A stretch of 18,317 bases of DNA from an uncultured Atopobium sp. (GCA_916720015.1 CAKAPZ010000007.1:1-18317), one strand, 5' to 3'. Shown: positions 1 to 7,199, counted from the first letter of the stretch. Numbers and translations: made by a program. Notes: a model not told the origin generated them from the letters alone.

Positions 1-10
1 CTGGAGTTTC

Positions 11-87
11 TGGTGCCTCCTGCGCGATTCGAACGCGCGACCTGCGGTTTAGAAGACCGACGCTCTATCCAGCTGAGCTAAGGAGAC
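11..87 (-). tRNA. tRNA-Arg (anticodon UCU)
   Basis: Read on the minus strand, the cloverleaf is complete. The 7-bp acceptor stem is GTCTCCT/AGGAGGC with one T-G pair, the D arm has GCTC/GAGC stems, and the anticodon loop CTTCTAA gives anticodon TCT. The T arm is GCGCG-TTCGAAT-CGCGC, the discriminator is A, and the CCA end is encoded (11-13 on the plus strand). It should decode AGA arginine codons. The outermost anticodon-stem pair appears to be a T/C mismatch, which is tolerable. Confidence 0.95.
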
Positions 88-101
88 ATATAGCGTCGTT
101 C

Positions 102-110
102 ATTATAGCA
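102..110 (-). promoter_or_regulatory. extended -10 promoter for tRNA-Arg
   Basis: On the minus strand this reads TGCTATAAT, a perfect -10 box with the TGN extension, ending 15 bases before the tRNA. The -35 region is poor, which fits an extended -10 promoter. The link to the tRNA is inferred from position. Confidence 0.6.
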
Positions 111-159
111 ATAAGGACTGCAAATACGTTGCGCCATCAAAGATTTTCTTATCAGAAGA

Positions 160-189
160 ATGACAAAGGAAAAGAAAAGTGGCTACACT
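160..189 (+). promoter_or_regulatory. candidate promoter of the C-S lyase gene
   Basis: ATGACA (160-165) and TACACT (184-189) are separated by 18 bases and lie about 45 bases upstream of the gene start. GCTACACT is repeated 15 bases further on (197-204), so the exact -10 is uncertain. This is a consensus match only. Confidence 0.3.
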
Positions 190-233
190 AAAAGCAGCTA
201 CACTGGTTATAGGCTTACGTGAATGGAGACACA

Positions 234-1424
234 ATGTCTTACGATTTTGAATCCCGCGTTGATCGTGCTGGTACTGGTTCTAGAAAATGGAACGTCATGT
301 ATGACGTTAATCCTGATGTAGCTCCTGGTATTCCACCTTTTTCTGTTGCTGATATGGAGTATCACACAGCCCCAGAGATTGTCGAGGGCCTCAAGGAATA
401 CATCAATGACGCAATCCTTGGCTATTCCGTGCCAACCAATCAGATGAAGCAGGCTGTGTGCAAGTGGATGAAGACCCGCCACAACTGGGATATAAAACCA
501 GAGTGGCTGCTCAACTCTTCAGGCGTGGTGCCTGCGCTCTTTGCATCTGTTGCCGAGTTCACCCAGCCAGACGAGGGTGTCATCCTGTTTACTCCTGTCT
601 ATCATCCGTTCTATATGGCAGTTGAGGAGAATAACCGTGCGCTGGTAGAGTGCCCGCTTATCCTCTCAGAGGGACCGCACTACGACATTGACTTTGAGCT
701 GTTTGAGAAGCTGGCCGCCGAGCCAAAGAACACCATGGTCATCCTGTGTTCACCCCACAATCCAAGCGGTCGCGTGTGGACCAGAGAGGAGCTCGCACGC
801 ATCGCAGAGATTGCGGTTATGCACAACCTCATCGTGGTTGCAGACGAAATCCACCACGACCTCATCATGTCCGGATTCACTCATACCGTCTTTGAGACGC
901 TTTCGGATGAGGTGGCAGCGCGTACCATTACCTGTACGTCTCCATCAAAGAGTTTCAACCTGGCTGGCACGCAGTTCAGCAACATCATCGTGAGTAATCC
1001 AGAACTGCGCAGCCGCCTCGAGAAGCGCCTGCAGGCCCGAGAGACCACCTCATGCAATCCAATCAGCTTCAAGGCCTGTGAGCTGGCTTATAGCAAGGGT
1101 GGGGCATGGCTGGACGCATGCATCAAGGCTGTTGACGATAACCAGAAGTTGGTCCTGGACTTCTTCGCCACCAAGCACCCTCGGGTGAAGCTTGCACCAA
1201 TCACGGGAACCTACCTCCAGTGGCTCGACTTCAGGGACCTTGGCCTTACCCCAGAAGAGCTCGACCACCTGTTGCAGTTTGAGGCCCAGATTTTCTTCAC
1301 CGACGGCGTCTTTTTTGGCGAGGCTGCCCAGGGTTTCAAGCGTTGGAATTTGGCAGCTCCTCGTGTCGAGATTGAAGAAGCGCTGGATCGCCTGGATACA
1401 GCACTTACGGCTCACGGTTTCTAG
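234..1424 (+). CDS. patB: MalY/PatB-family PLP-dependent C-S lyase (cystathionine beta-lyase type)
   Basis: A fold-type I PLP enzyme of the MalY/PatB branch of aminotransferase class I/II, 396 residues, the normal length for the family. Members cleave C-S bonds in cystathionine or cysteine conjugates, releasing a thiol or sulfide, pyruvate and ammonia in the cytoplasm. Visible family marks are the N-terminal YDFESRVDR, PFSVADMEY, the cofactor-binding VVADEIHHD (Asp about 204), and SPSKSFNLAG with the Schiff-base lysine near residue 239. An in-frame GTG lies at 219, but the ATG at 234 is preferred because GGAG (225-228) sits five bases ahead of it and the family's conserved N-terminus starts there. 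It is a single-gene unit with a terminator downstream. The substrate cannot be told from sequence, and a MalY-like regulatory role is possible but unsupported. Confidence 0.92.
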   Translation: MSYDFESRVDRAGTGSRKWNVMYDVNPDVAPGIPPFSVADMEYHTAPEIVEGLKEYINDAILGYSVPTNQMKQAVCKWMKTRHNWDIKPEWLLNSSGVVPALFASVAEFTQPDEGVILFTPVYHPFYMAVEENNRALVECPLILSEGPHYDIDFELFEKLAAEPKNTMVILCSPHNPSGRVWTREELARIAEIAVMHNLIVVADEIHHDLIMSGFTHTVFETLSDEVAARTITCTSPSKSFNLAGTQFSNIIVSNPELRSRLEKRLQARETTSCNPISFKACELAYSKGGAWLDACIKAVDDNQKLVLDFFATKHPRVKLAPITGTYLQWLDFRDLGLTPEELDHLLQFEAQIFFTDGVFFGEAAQGFKRWNLAAPRVEIEEALDRLDTALTAHGF

Positions 1425-1427
1425 ACA

Positions 1428-1451
1428 CAGTCTGCGGCTTTAAGCGGACTG
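1428..1451 (+). other. stem-loop just after the C-S lyase gene
   Basis: CAGTCTGC and GCGGACTG form an 8-bp stem (one G-U pair) around an 8-base loop, three bases after the stop codon. No clear T-run follows, so it is at most a weak terminator or a 3'-end protecting hairpin. Confidence 0.35.
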
Positions 1452-1521
1452 ATTGCGGTTTCTTGACACCGCGCCACTGCCATACCGCCATATACCTGCT
1501 CGTATAGTGCATGAAATCACT

Positions 1522-1555
1522 TGCGGAGAAGCTCGTTCTTCTCCGCATTTTGTTT
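1522..1555 (+). terminator. intrinsic terminator downstream of the C-S lyase gene
   Basis: The perfect 9-bp stem TGCGGAGAA/TTCTCCGCA has an 8-base loop and is followed by TTTTGTTT. It lies about 100 bases after the stop codon and just before the tRNA-His/Lys promoter region. Confidence 0.75.
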
Positions 1556-1627
1556 GGCGAGAAACCCGTTGCACCGGCAGATTTTTAAGAAAATCAAAAA
1601 AGAGTTTGAAAAATCTGCGTTTCTCGC
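1556..1627. repeat. intergenic inverted motif, GGCGAGAAA ... TTTCTCGC
   Basis: GGCGAGAAACCCG opens this stretch and TTTCTCGC closes it. Inside, GCAGATTTTT and AAAAATCTGC form a second nested perfect 10-bp inverted pair. The two arm pairs could fold into one long interrupted hairpin. Related GGCGAGAA motifs occur in the intergenic regions at 3028 and 5068. The function is unknown. Confidence 0.55.
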
Positions 1628-1655
1628 TTGCATCTTTTTCTGATTCTGTAATAAT
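1628..1655 (+). promoter_or_regulatory. candidate promoter of the tRNA-His/tRNA-Lys pair
   Basis: TTGCAT (1628-1633) and AATAAT (1650-1655, within TAATAAT) are 16 bases apart, about 31 bases ahead of the first tRNA. This is a consensus match only. Confidence 0.4.
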
Positions 1656-1686
1656 GATTTAGCTGCGTTTCATGAGGTGGCCAAAT

Positions 1687-1763
1687 GGTGGGAGTAGCTC
1701 AGTTGGCAGAGCGACGGACTGTGGCTCCGTAGGTCGAGGGTTCGAGCCCCTTTTCCCACCCCA
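1687..1763 (+). tRNA. tRNA-His (anticodon GUG)
   Basis: The acceptor stem is GTGGGAG/TTCCCAC with a G-T pair, the D arm is GCTC/GAGC, and the anticodon stem ACGGA/TCCGT encloses loop CTGTGGC, giving anticodon GTG. The T arm is GAGGG-TTCGAGC-CCCTT. The extra 5' G (position -1) and discriminator C are typical of bacterial tRNA-His. CCA is encoded at 1761-1763. Confidence 0.96.
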
Positions 1764-1778
1764 TTCGAAACGTTAATT

Positions 1779-1854
1779 GGATCGTTAGCTCAGCTGGTAG
1801 AGCAGGGGACTCTTAATCCCAAGGTCCAGGGTTCGAACCCCTGACGATCCACCA
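1779..1854 (+). tRNA. tRNA-Lys (anticodon CUU)
   Basis: The acceptor stem GGATCGT/ACGATCC is perfect. The D arm is GCTC/GAGC, the anticodon loop CTCTTAA gives CTT, and the T arm is CAGGG-TTCGAAC-CCCTG. The discriminator is A and CCA is encoded. It starts 15 bases after tRNA-His, so the two are probably one transcript. Confidence 0.96.
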
Positions 1855-1864
1855 TTTGAATTTC

Positions 1865-1897
1865 AAACCCCGGCTTGCGTCGGGGTTTTTATTTTTT
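1865..1897 (+). terminator. intrinsic terminator after the tRNA pair
   Basis: The stem AAACCCCG/CGGGGTTT has an 8-base loop and is followed by TTATTTTTT. It starts 11 bases after the tRNA-Lys CCA end. Confidence 0.9.
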
Positions 1898-1984
1898 GTG
1901 AGTCGCTAGATTCTAATTGTTTGTTGAGAGCGATTGCGTCATACTGAAGTCTCCATGATTTTATTGTAGTTCGGAGGACTCGCC

Positions 1985-2998
1985 GTGATTTACACAATGA
2001 CGCTTAATCCCGCGCTTGACTATGTCATGCATCCAAACACATTGGACATGGGCTTTACTAACCGTTCCTCCTCAGAAGAGTTGCACTGCGGTGGTAATGG
2101 TATTAACGTCTCCACGCTCTTAAATGAGCTTGATAAAGTCACCGTTGCCATGGGTATTGTTGGTGGCTTTACTGGTGAATACCTGCTCAGTGACCTGCAG
2201 CGTCAGGGAATTCCAAGTAACTTCGTCAAGCTGGATTCTGGCTTTACTCGTATTAATGTCAAGCTTAACGGCATTGTTATGACCATGGTCAACGGCAATG
2301 GTCCACGCATTCCAGAGAAAAAGGTTGATGAGCTGCTGGAGCGCATGGACGTTGTTGGTGCAGGTGACACCCTGGTTCTTACGGGATCTATTCCAAGCTC
2401 ACTTCCAGAGGATATCTATACTCGCCTTATGGCTCAGCTTGCAGGTCGCGGCATCCAGTTTGTTGTCGATGCCCCTGGTCAGCTGCTTATGGAGGCTATC
2501 AAGGCTCAGCCATTCCTGATCAAACCTAACAACCACGAGGTTGGCCGTATCTTTGATGCCAATCCAGAGACCCCAGAAGAGTGCATTCCATTTGCAAAGA
2601 AGCTCCAGGATGGCGGCGCTCGCAACGTTATCGTTTCTTGTGGTGGCGCAGGTTCTCTGCTTCTGGACGAGTACGGAACTGAGCACATTGTTCCAACCGC
2701 TAAGATTCGCCTGGTTAACGCAACCGGCGCTGGTGACTCCATGGTCGCAGGCTTCCTTGCAAAGACCACCGCTGGCTACGATTACGACACCGCGCTTATT
2801 TACGCTTCAGCTTGCGGTACTGCAACTGCAGCAAGTCGAGGAATCGCAAAGCGCGCAACCATTGATCGCGTTGTCACCGCTCTTTACAAGAAGATGGGCC
2901 GAGAAATGCCCGCCTCTATCGCAGAAGAGATTCAGCTTGCTCGCCAGAAAGAGGAGAGCCGCGAGGGCAAGTCTTCTTGGCTTGCAGATTCTGAGTAG
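1985..2998 (+). CDS. fruK: 1-phosphofructokinase, PfkB family
   Basis: A PfkB/ribokinase-fold kinase of the FruK/LacC branch, 337 residues (usual about 310, with a charged 20-25 residue C-terminal extension). FruK turns fructose-1-phosphate, the product of fructose PTS uptake, into fructose-1,6-bisphosphate. The start MIYTMTLNPALDYVM is typical of the group. CGGNGINVS (about 35-43) is the first PfkB signature, with Asn where GGKG is usual, and NATGAGDSMVAGF holds the catalytic Asp251. The start is GTG: GGAGG (1973-1977) sits seven bases upstream and the family N-terminus begins there. No fruA or fruR lies nearby; ptsI follows after a terminator, so both PTS-linked genes are separately transcribed. 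Tagatose-6-phosphate kinase is the main alternative, since the two are hard to separate by sequence. Confidence 0.88.
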   Translation: MIYTMTLNPALDYVMHPNTLDMGFTNRSSSEELHCGGNGINVSTLLNELDKVTVAMGIVGGFTGEYLLSDLQRQGIPSNFVKLDSGFTRINVKLNGIVMTMVNGNGPRIPEKKVDELLERMDVVGAGDTLVLTGSIPSSLPEDIYTRLMAQLAGRGIQFVVDAPGQLLMEAIKAQPFLIKPNNHEVGRIFDANPETPEECIPFAKKLQDGGARNVIVSCGGAGSLLLDEYGTEHIVPTAKIRLVNATGAGDSMVAGFLAKTTAGYDYDTALIYASACGTATAASRGIAKRATIDRVVTALYKKMGREMPASIAEEIQLARQKEESREGKSSWLADSE

Positions 2999-3027
2999 TA
3001 ATCGCAGCTAGAACGCATAGTTCTTTT

Positions 3028-3059
3028 GGCGAGAAACCCTCAGATGGTGCACTTTCGCC
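3028..3059. repeat. intergenic GGCGAGAAACCC motif with imperfect inverted mate
   Basis: GGCGAGAAACCC (3028-3039) matches the start of the 1556 element base for base over 12 positions. TTTCGCC at 3053-3059 is an inverted mate lacking two bases of TTTCTCGCC. It lies 29 bases after the fruK stop and 40 bases before the fruK terminator. Confidence 0.5.
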
Positions 3060-3099
3060 GCGCAAGAAATACTGAACGCTTTTACTATTGTGAACGTAC

Positions 3100-3139
3100 A
3101 AACACTTGGCAAGAAAGATTCTCTTGCCAAGTGTTTTTT
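3100..3139 (+). terminator. strong intrinsic terminator after fruK
   Basis: A perfect 15-bp stem (AAACACTTGGCAAGA against 3122-3136) with a 7-base loop runs straight into TTTTTT. It separates fruK from ptsI. Confidence 0.93.
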
Positions 3140-3171
3140 ATTGAAATTTATTTAAAGATACTCACAACGTA

Positions 3172-3232
3172 ACAGGTCAAAAAAATGTTACCCTGTAAAA
3201 AGACAGGTTTGTTTCTGCGACTGTTGTCCTGT
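3172..3232. promoter_or_regulatory. ACAGG/CCTGT half-site cluster in the ptsI leader
   Basis: ACAGG occurs at 3172-3176 and 3203-3207, and its reverse complement CCTGT at 3192-3196 and 3228-3232, in alternating orientation. The middle two can form a hairpin around AAAAAG. A TTATAC -10-like box lies at 3253-3258 with no good -35. A regulator site or an RNA leader structure is possible; neither is shown. Confidence 0.3.
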
Positions 3233-3288
3233 GTGGATAGGCTTGCAGAACGTTATACACCGCTAAACGGACAATGATAGGAGCATGT

Positions 3289-4992
3289 ATGTTTGAGGGA
3301 GTCAATGCATCCAACGGAATCGGCATCGGTACTGCTCAGGTTGCCGTAGATCCAGACCTCACTTTTACTCCGCACACTGTTGAAGACACTGCTGCAGAGA
3401 AGGCTCGTTACGCAGAGGCTGTAACTAAGTTCATTGCACAGACTAACGCACAGATTGAGCACATGACCAAGACAGTGGGCGAGGAAGCAGCTGCTATTAT
3501 GGGTGCCCATATTGAGTTTGCTGAGGATGAGGGCATCAAAGAGGCTGTTAACGGTGCTATTGATGGCGGAACCTGCGTTGAGCAGGCTGTAAGCGACGCC
3601 TACGACATGTACTACAACATGTTCCTTGGCATGGAGGATGAGCTCTTCCGTGAGCGCGCAGCAGATGTTGCTGACGTCAAGACTGGTCTTCTCGCTGACC
3701 TGCTTGGCAAAGAGGTTGTTGACCTCTCCACACTTCCAGAGAACTCCGTCATTGTCTGCCATGAGCTGACTCCTTCAATGACTGCAGACATCGATAAGGA
3801 CCACGTTGCAGGTATTGTTACCGAGACTGGTGGTCGTACTTCTCACTCCGCAATCATCGCTCGTGCTCTTGAGATTCCTGCAGTTCTTTCTGTTCCTAAC
3901 ATCACTTCTGAGGTTGCAACTGGCAATGCTATTGTTGTCGACGGCACTAACGGTAAGGTTGTTGTCAATCCTTCCGAGACTGAGCTTGCTGAGTACAAGG
4001 CTCAGGCTGAGGCTTATGCTGCAGAGAAGGCTGCTCTTGAGGCTTATCGCGGCAAGGAGACCGTAACTGCTGACGGCATCAAGGTTCTGCTTGTTGCTAA
4101 CATCGGCAACCCAGATGACGCTAACGGCGCAGTTGATGCTGACGCTGAGGGCATTGGTCTTTTCCGCTCCGAGTTCCTGTTCATGGATGCAAAGGAGCTT
4201 CCAAGCGAGGAGGAGCAGTTTGCTGCTTACCAGAAGGTTGCTCTTCGCATGAAGGATAAGCCAGTCATTATTCGTACGCTTGATGTCGGTGGCGATAAGG
4301 AGATTCCTTACCTCAACATGAAGGCTGAGGAGAACCCATTCATGGGCTTCCGCGCTATCCGTTACTGTCTCAACAATGCTGAGCAGTACAAGGTTCAGCT
4401 CCGCGCTCTTCTCCGCGCATCCGCATTTGGCGACATTAAGATTATGCTTCCTCTTGTTACTACCGTCGATGAGGTCCGCCAGGCAAAGGCTCTTGTTGAG
4501 GAGTGCAAGCGTGAACTTGACGCTGAGGGCGTAGCTTACAACAAGGACATCGAGGTCGGCACCATGATCGAGACTCCATCTGCATCCCTGATTGCAGACA
4601 AGCTGGCTCGTGAGTGCGACTTCTTCTCCATTGGCACCAACGACCTTATTGGCTACACCATGTGCGCTGACCGCGGTAATGACCGCGTTGCCTACCTCTA
4701 CGAGGTCTACCAGCCATCCGTCCTCCGTTCCCTCAAGTACCTCATTGGCGAGGGCAACAAAGAGAAGATCATGGTTGGCATGTGCGGCGAGGCAGCTGCA
4801 GATCCACTGCTCATTCCAGTCCTGCTTTCCTTTGGTCTGGACGAGTTCTCCGTTTCTGCACCATCTGTCCTGCGCACCCGCAAGACCATTGCTGCTTGGA
4901 CAAAGGCTGAGGCAGACGAGCTCACCGCTCGCGTCATGGAGCTTGATACCGCAGCTGAGGTTAAGGCTCTGCTTGAGCGTGAAGCTCGCTAG
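3289..4992 (+). CDS. ptsI: phosphoenolpyruvate-protein phosphotransferase (PTS enzyme I)
   Basis: Enzyme I of the PTS, 567 residues (E. coli 575). It takes phosphate from PEP onto a histidine and passes it to HPr in the cytoplasm. The order is an N-terminal PEP-utiliser domain with GGRTSHSAIIARALEIPAV (active His about 186), then the PEP-binding TIM barrel with GLFRSEFLFMD, IRTLDVGGDKEIPYLN, EENPFMGFRAIR, DFFSIGTNDL and the catalytic cysteine in GMCGEAAAD. An in-frame ATG exists at 3274, but AGGAG (3279-3283) sits five bases before the ATG at 3289, and MFEGVNASNGIGIG then lines up with the family start. Oddity: the second signature reads GTNDLIGYTMCADR where LTQYT(M/L)AVDR is usual, so the normally conserved Gln is Gly. 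ptsH is not adjacent. A terminator follows. Confidence 0.95.
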   Translation: MFEGVNASNGIGIGTAQVAVDPDLTFTPHTVEDTAAEKARYAEAVTKFIAQTNAQIEHMTKTVGEEAAAIMGAHIEFAEDEGIKEAVNGAIDGGTCVEQAVSDAYDMYYNMFLGMEDELFRERAADVADVKTGLLADLLGKEVVDLSTLPENSVIVCHELTPSMTADIDKDHVAGIVTETGGRTSHSAIIARALEIPAVLSVPNITSEVATGNAIVVDGTNGKVVVNPSETELAEYKAQAEAYAAEKAALEAYRGKETVTADGIKVLLVANIGNPDDANGAVDADAEGIGLFRSEFLFMDAKELPSEEEQFAAYQKVALRMKDKPVIIRTLDVGGDKEIPYLNMKAEENPFMGFRAIRYCLNNAEQYKVQLRALLRASAFGDIKIMLPLVTTVDEVRQAKALVEECKRELDAEGVAYNKDIEVGTMIETPSASLIADKLARECDFFSIGTNDLIGYTMCADRGNDRVAYLYEVYQPSVLRSLKYLIGEGNKEKIMVGMCGEAAADPLLIPVLLSFGLDEFSVSAPSVLRTRKTIAAWTKAEADELTARVMELDTAAEVKALLEREAR

Positions 4993-5015
4993 TCTTAGCT
5001 TACACGATACAAATT

Positions 5016-5050
5016 CAGGGGCATCTGCGCTGGCGGGTGCCCCTGTTTCT
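5016..5050 (+). terminator. intrinsic terminator after ptsI
   Basis: The stem CAGGGGCA/TGCCCCTG encloses a 14-base GC-rich loop and is followed by TTTCT. It lies 23 bases after the ptsI stop. Confidence 0.8.
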
Positions 5051-5067
5051 TTAACGTTAGACCTTCT

Positions 5068-5136
5068 GGCGAGAAGAAGCGATCGCTAGAAGACCGCTGA
5101 CGAGAAGACCGATGGCGAGAAAACCGATCTTCTCGC
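5068..5136. repeat. tandem 15-bp array, consensus GRCGAGAAGACCGAT, with inverted end
   Basis: Four units lie end to end: 5068-5083 (16 bases, GGCGAGAAGAAGCGAT), 5084-5098 (CGCTAGAAGACCGCT), 5099-5113 (GACGAGAAGACCGAT) and 5114-5128 (GGCGAGAAAACCGAT). CTTCTCGC (5129-5136) then folds back on the last unit as a 7-bp GCGAGAA/TTCTCGC hairpin. The array sits between the convergent ptsI and lipid-kinase genes and shares the GGCGAGAA core seen at 1556 and 3028. It is not inside a credible gene. Confidence 0.7.
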
Positions 5137-5187
5137 TACATGACACGACGTGTTGCGCTCGTCATCACCCGTGAGCCACGTGGTGCG

Positions 5188-6117
5188 CTAGGGAACAATC
5201 ACGGAAAGCGCGGCGGGAATTACCTCAATGTCAAACTGTTCTGCAAAAGGGAGCTCTTCTCCGTCTACCTGAATAGGGACAGGCTTGTGGAAAGTTACTA
5301 CTGCTTGCTTGAGGTGACGCTCCTTAATGATGTGGGAGGTGACGTGCTTGCCAGCCCTTGCCAGGCCAAACAGAGCCAGCAGGTGCGGGATGTTGGGCAC
5401 CTTGGTGTTGTAGCAGACGGTAAGAAGCCCATCGTCTGGCTGGGCGTGCGGACAGACCTTAAAGCCACCGCCATACGTAGGACCAATCTGGAAGGCCATG
5501 ATAAGCGCTTGAAGATCAATGCTCTTCTCGCCATCAAACGAGACAGTGCAGGGGTAGCCCTTGCTACCAGCAGCCATAAACTTGAGTCCCGAGGTCAAGA
5601 AGAGTGCTTCGCCTTCAGTTGACGAGTTGTTTGCGCGGCGCTTTGTGGTATCGGCTGCAATAGCCGCATCAAGTCCAAACGACATGGTCTCCATGAAGTA
5701 GGCGTCGTTGATGCGACCAATTTCTAGCTGCTTAACTTTGCCGCGAACCAGCTGTGCAAAAGCGCCTTCTGGATCGTTGATCTTCATGCCAAGCGTGCGT
5801 GCATAATCGTTTCCGGAACCCATAGGAATAATGCCAAGTGCTGGACGAACCTCTGGCGATAAGGTCATGAGGCCGTTGACCACCTCGTGGATGACGCCGT
5901 CTCCTCCAAGTGCGACAACTGTATCAAAATCTGCAGCTTCTGCAGCCATGACACGAGCGTCTCCCATAGCTGTAGTGAGTTTGAGCTCATATCCGTCAGT
6001 CGCTGCTGAATAGCTGGTCAAAAAGTGACGAGCAAACTCTGCGCCTGCAGCGCCCTTACCACTATGAGCAGCAGGATTAGCTATGATAAGTGTGCGTCCA
6101 AGAGGGGATTGAGACAT
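5188..6117 (-). CDS. diacylglycerol kinase family lipid kinase (YegS/DagK type)
   Basis: A 309-residue ATP-dependent lipid kinase, normal length for YegS/DgkB-like proteins, which phosphorylate diacylglycerol or related lipids at the inner face of the membrane for phospholipid turnover. Visible motifs are IIANPAAHSGKG (about 11-22, nucleotide-binding start), VVALGGDGVIHEVVNGL with the GGDG catalytic loop at 71-74, IPMGSGNDYARTLG (about 98-110), and a late VDGEEL matching the conserved DGE. There is no signal peptide or membrane segment. The ATG at 6115-6117 is used, though its ribosome site is weak (GGTG only). It converges on ptsI and is divergent from the ABC-2 permease gene. The substrate could also be sphingosine or phosphatidylglycerol, which the fold alone does not decide. 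Confidence 0.9.
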   Translation of the reverse strand: MSQSPLGRTLIIANPAAHSGKGAAGAEFARHFLTSYSAATDGYELKLTTAMGDARVMAAEAADFDTVVALGGDGVIHEVVNGLMTLSPEVRPALGIIPMGSGNDYARTLGMKINDPEGAFAQLVRGKVKQLEIGRINDAYFMETMSFGLDAAIAADTTKRRANNSSTEGEALFLTSGLKFMAAGSKGYPCTVSFDGEKSIDLQALIMAFQIGPTYGGGFKVCPHAQPDDGLLTVCYNTKVPNIPHLLALFGLARAGKHVTSHIIKERHLKQAVVTFHKPVPIQVDGEELPFAEQFDIEVIPAALSVIVP

Positions 6118-6271
6118 TTTGCACCATTTCTATTAGGACTGCAAAGCAGCGTTCTTACTAAAGGCCGCCAAGTAGCACTGTTTCTAAATAGTTTTGTCAC
6201 CACATGTACAAACAAAATAGTGGAGAAAACAGTTCAACAACGTTTCAAGTTTAAACGGCTTTGTCTGTCTG

Positions 6272-6280
6272 TGCTAGGAT
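6272..6280 (+). promoter_or_regulatory. extended -10 candidate for the ABC-2 permease gene
   Basis: TGCTAGGAT is a TGN-extended -10 box with TAGGAT, 34 bases before the GTG start. TTTAAA at 6250 would be a -35 at an over-long 19-base spacing. Confidence 0.4.
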
Positions 6281-6314
6281 AAACCATACAGAAATCGGTA
6301 GAAAAGGGTAGCGC

Positions 6315-7199
6315 GTGAGCGAGTCTTCAACACAAACCAATAATGCGCAGGATGCAAGTATAGTTTCTGCAAATACAAATGGTGCAAGTGCAAGTCTTGT
6401 AGCTGTTTCTGCTCGAGATGCATGGTATCCAACACACCAGCGCGATCGGTTCATTTTGCGTCAGCTGGTAAGCAAAGACTTTAAGCTTAAGTATCGTCGT
6501 TCTGTCCTGGGCGTTGTGTGGTCGGTTTTGAACCCACTTTTGATGATGACCGTTATGGCGGTTGTCTTTTCTACCTTTTTGGGCAACCGTGCCGAAGATG
6601 TTGTGAACTATCCTCTGTATCTTATTCTTGGTAATACGGCATTTCAGCTGATGAACGATGCAACAACTATGGGAATGCGCTCAATTATTGATGCATCCAG
6701 CCTGCTTAAAAAAGTCCGCATCAACCGCGTTGTATTCCCTGTTCAGAAAGTACTTTTTGCGGTTGTAAACTATCTTTTCTCGCTCATAGCTGTTGGCATT
6801 GTCATGCTTGTCTTCCGCATCCCGCTCACAATTTATGCCCTGCTCACACCTGTAGCTTTGCTACTTTTAGCTTGTTTCTGTATTGGTCTTGCAATGCTTC
6901 TCTCGGCCCTTGCGGTCTTCTTTAGAGATGTTATTCACCTGTGGAGTGTTGTGACTACGGCCTGGATGTATGGTACGCCTCTGTTCTACTCCGTTAATAT
7001 CATGTCGCCTTGGATGCTTCAGATCGAGCGTTTTAATCCAATGTTCCACTTTGTAACGTTTATTAGAGACTGTCTTCTTTTCCAGAAATTCCCTGCAACA
7101 AGCACCATTTTAGGTTGCCTTGTTTCTGCAGTTCTTGCCCTAGTTATTGGCTACACCGTCTTCCACAAACTAGAGAAGAAATTTATTCTGCACATTTAA
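6315..7199 (+). CDS. ABC-2 type permease, polysaccharide/teichoic acid export family
   Basis: A membrane subunit of the Wzm/TagG/RfbA export family, 294 residues. The first 40 residues are hydrophilic and rich in Ser, Thr, Asn and Ala, longer than usual. Then comes the family start RDRFILRQLVSKDFKLKYRRSVLG, VVWSVLNPLLMM, and about six hydrophobic helices with conserved WMYGTPLFYSV and FNPMFHFVTFIRD. Such proteins pair with a Wzt/TagH-type ATPase to move lipid-linked cell-surface glycans across the membrane. The start is GTG, with AAGGG (6304-6308) six bases upstream. No ATPase gene follows: the next gene is on the other strand and its stop is seven bases away. The partner must lie elsewhere or has been lost. 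Confidence 0.88.
   Translation: MSESSTQTNNAQDASIVSANTNGASASLVAVSARDAWYPTHQRDRFILRQLVSKDFKLKYRRSVLGVVWSVLNPLLMMTVMAVVFSTFLGNRAEDVVNYPLYLILGNTAFQLMNDATTMGMRSIIDASSLLKKVRINRVVFPVQKVLFAVVNYLFSLIAVGIVMLVFRIPLTIYALLTPVALLLLACFCIGLAMLLSALAVFFRDVIHLWSVVTTAWMYGTPLFYSVNIMSPWMLQIERFNPMFHFVTFIRDCLLFQKFPATSTILGCLVSAVLALVIGYTVFHKLEKKFILHI

Noticed and set aside
1453-1662. 69-codon open frame between the C-S lyase gene and tRNA-His
   Set aside because: It spans a clear terminator hairpin and the inverted GGCGAGAAA element, with no ribosome site; it is non-coding.
1-1860. Prophage or integrative element inserted at a tRNA gene
   Set aside because: Three tRNA genes are present, but no integrase, no att-like repeat of a tRNA 3' end, and no phage-type genes are visible nearby.
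5068-5136. CRISPR array
   Set aside because: The units are contiguous with no unique spacers, only 15 bp long and degenerate, and no cas genes are present.
5140-5622. 160-codon plus-strand open frame
   Set aside because: It is antisense to the lipid kinase, whose GGDG and GSGND motifs are clear; the plus-strand product has no recognisable features.
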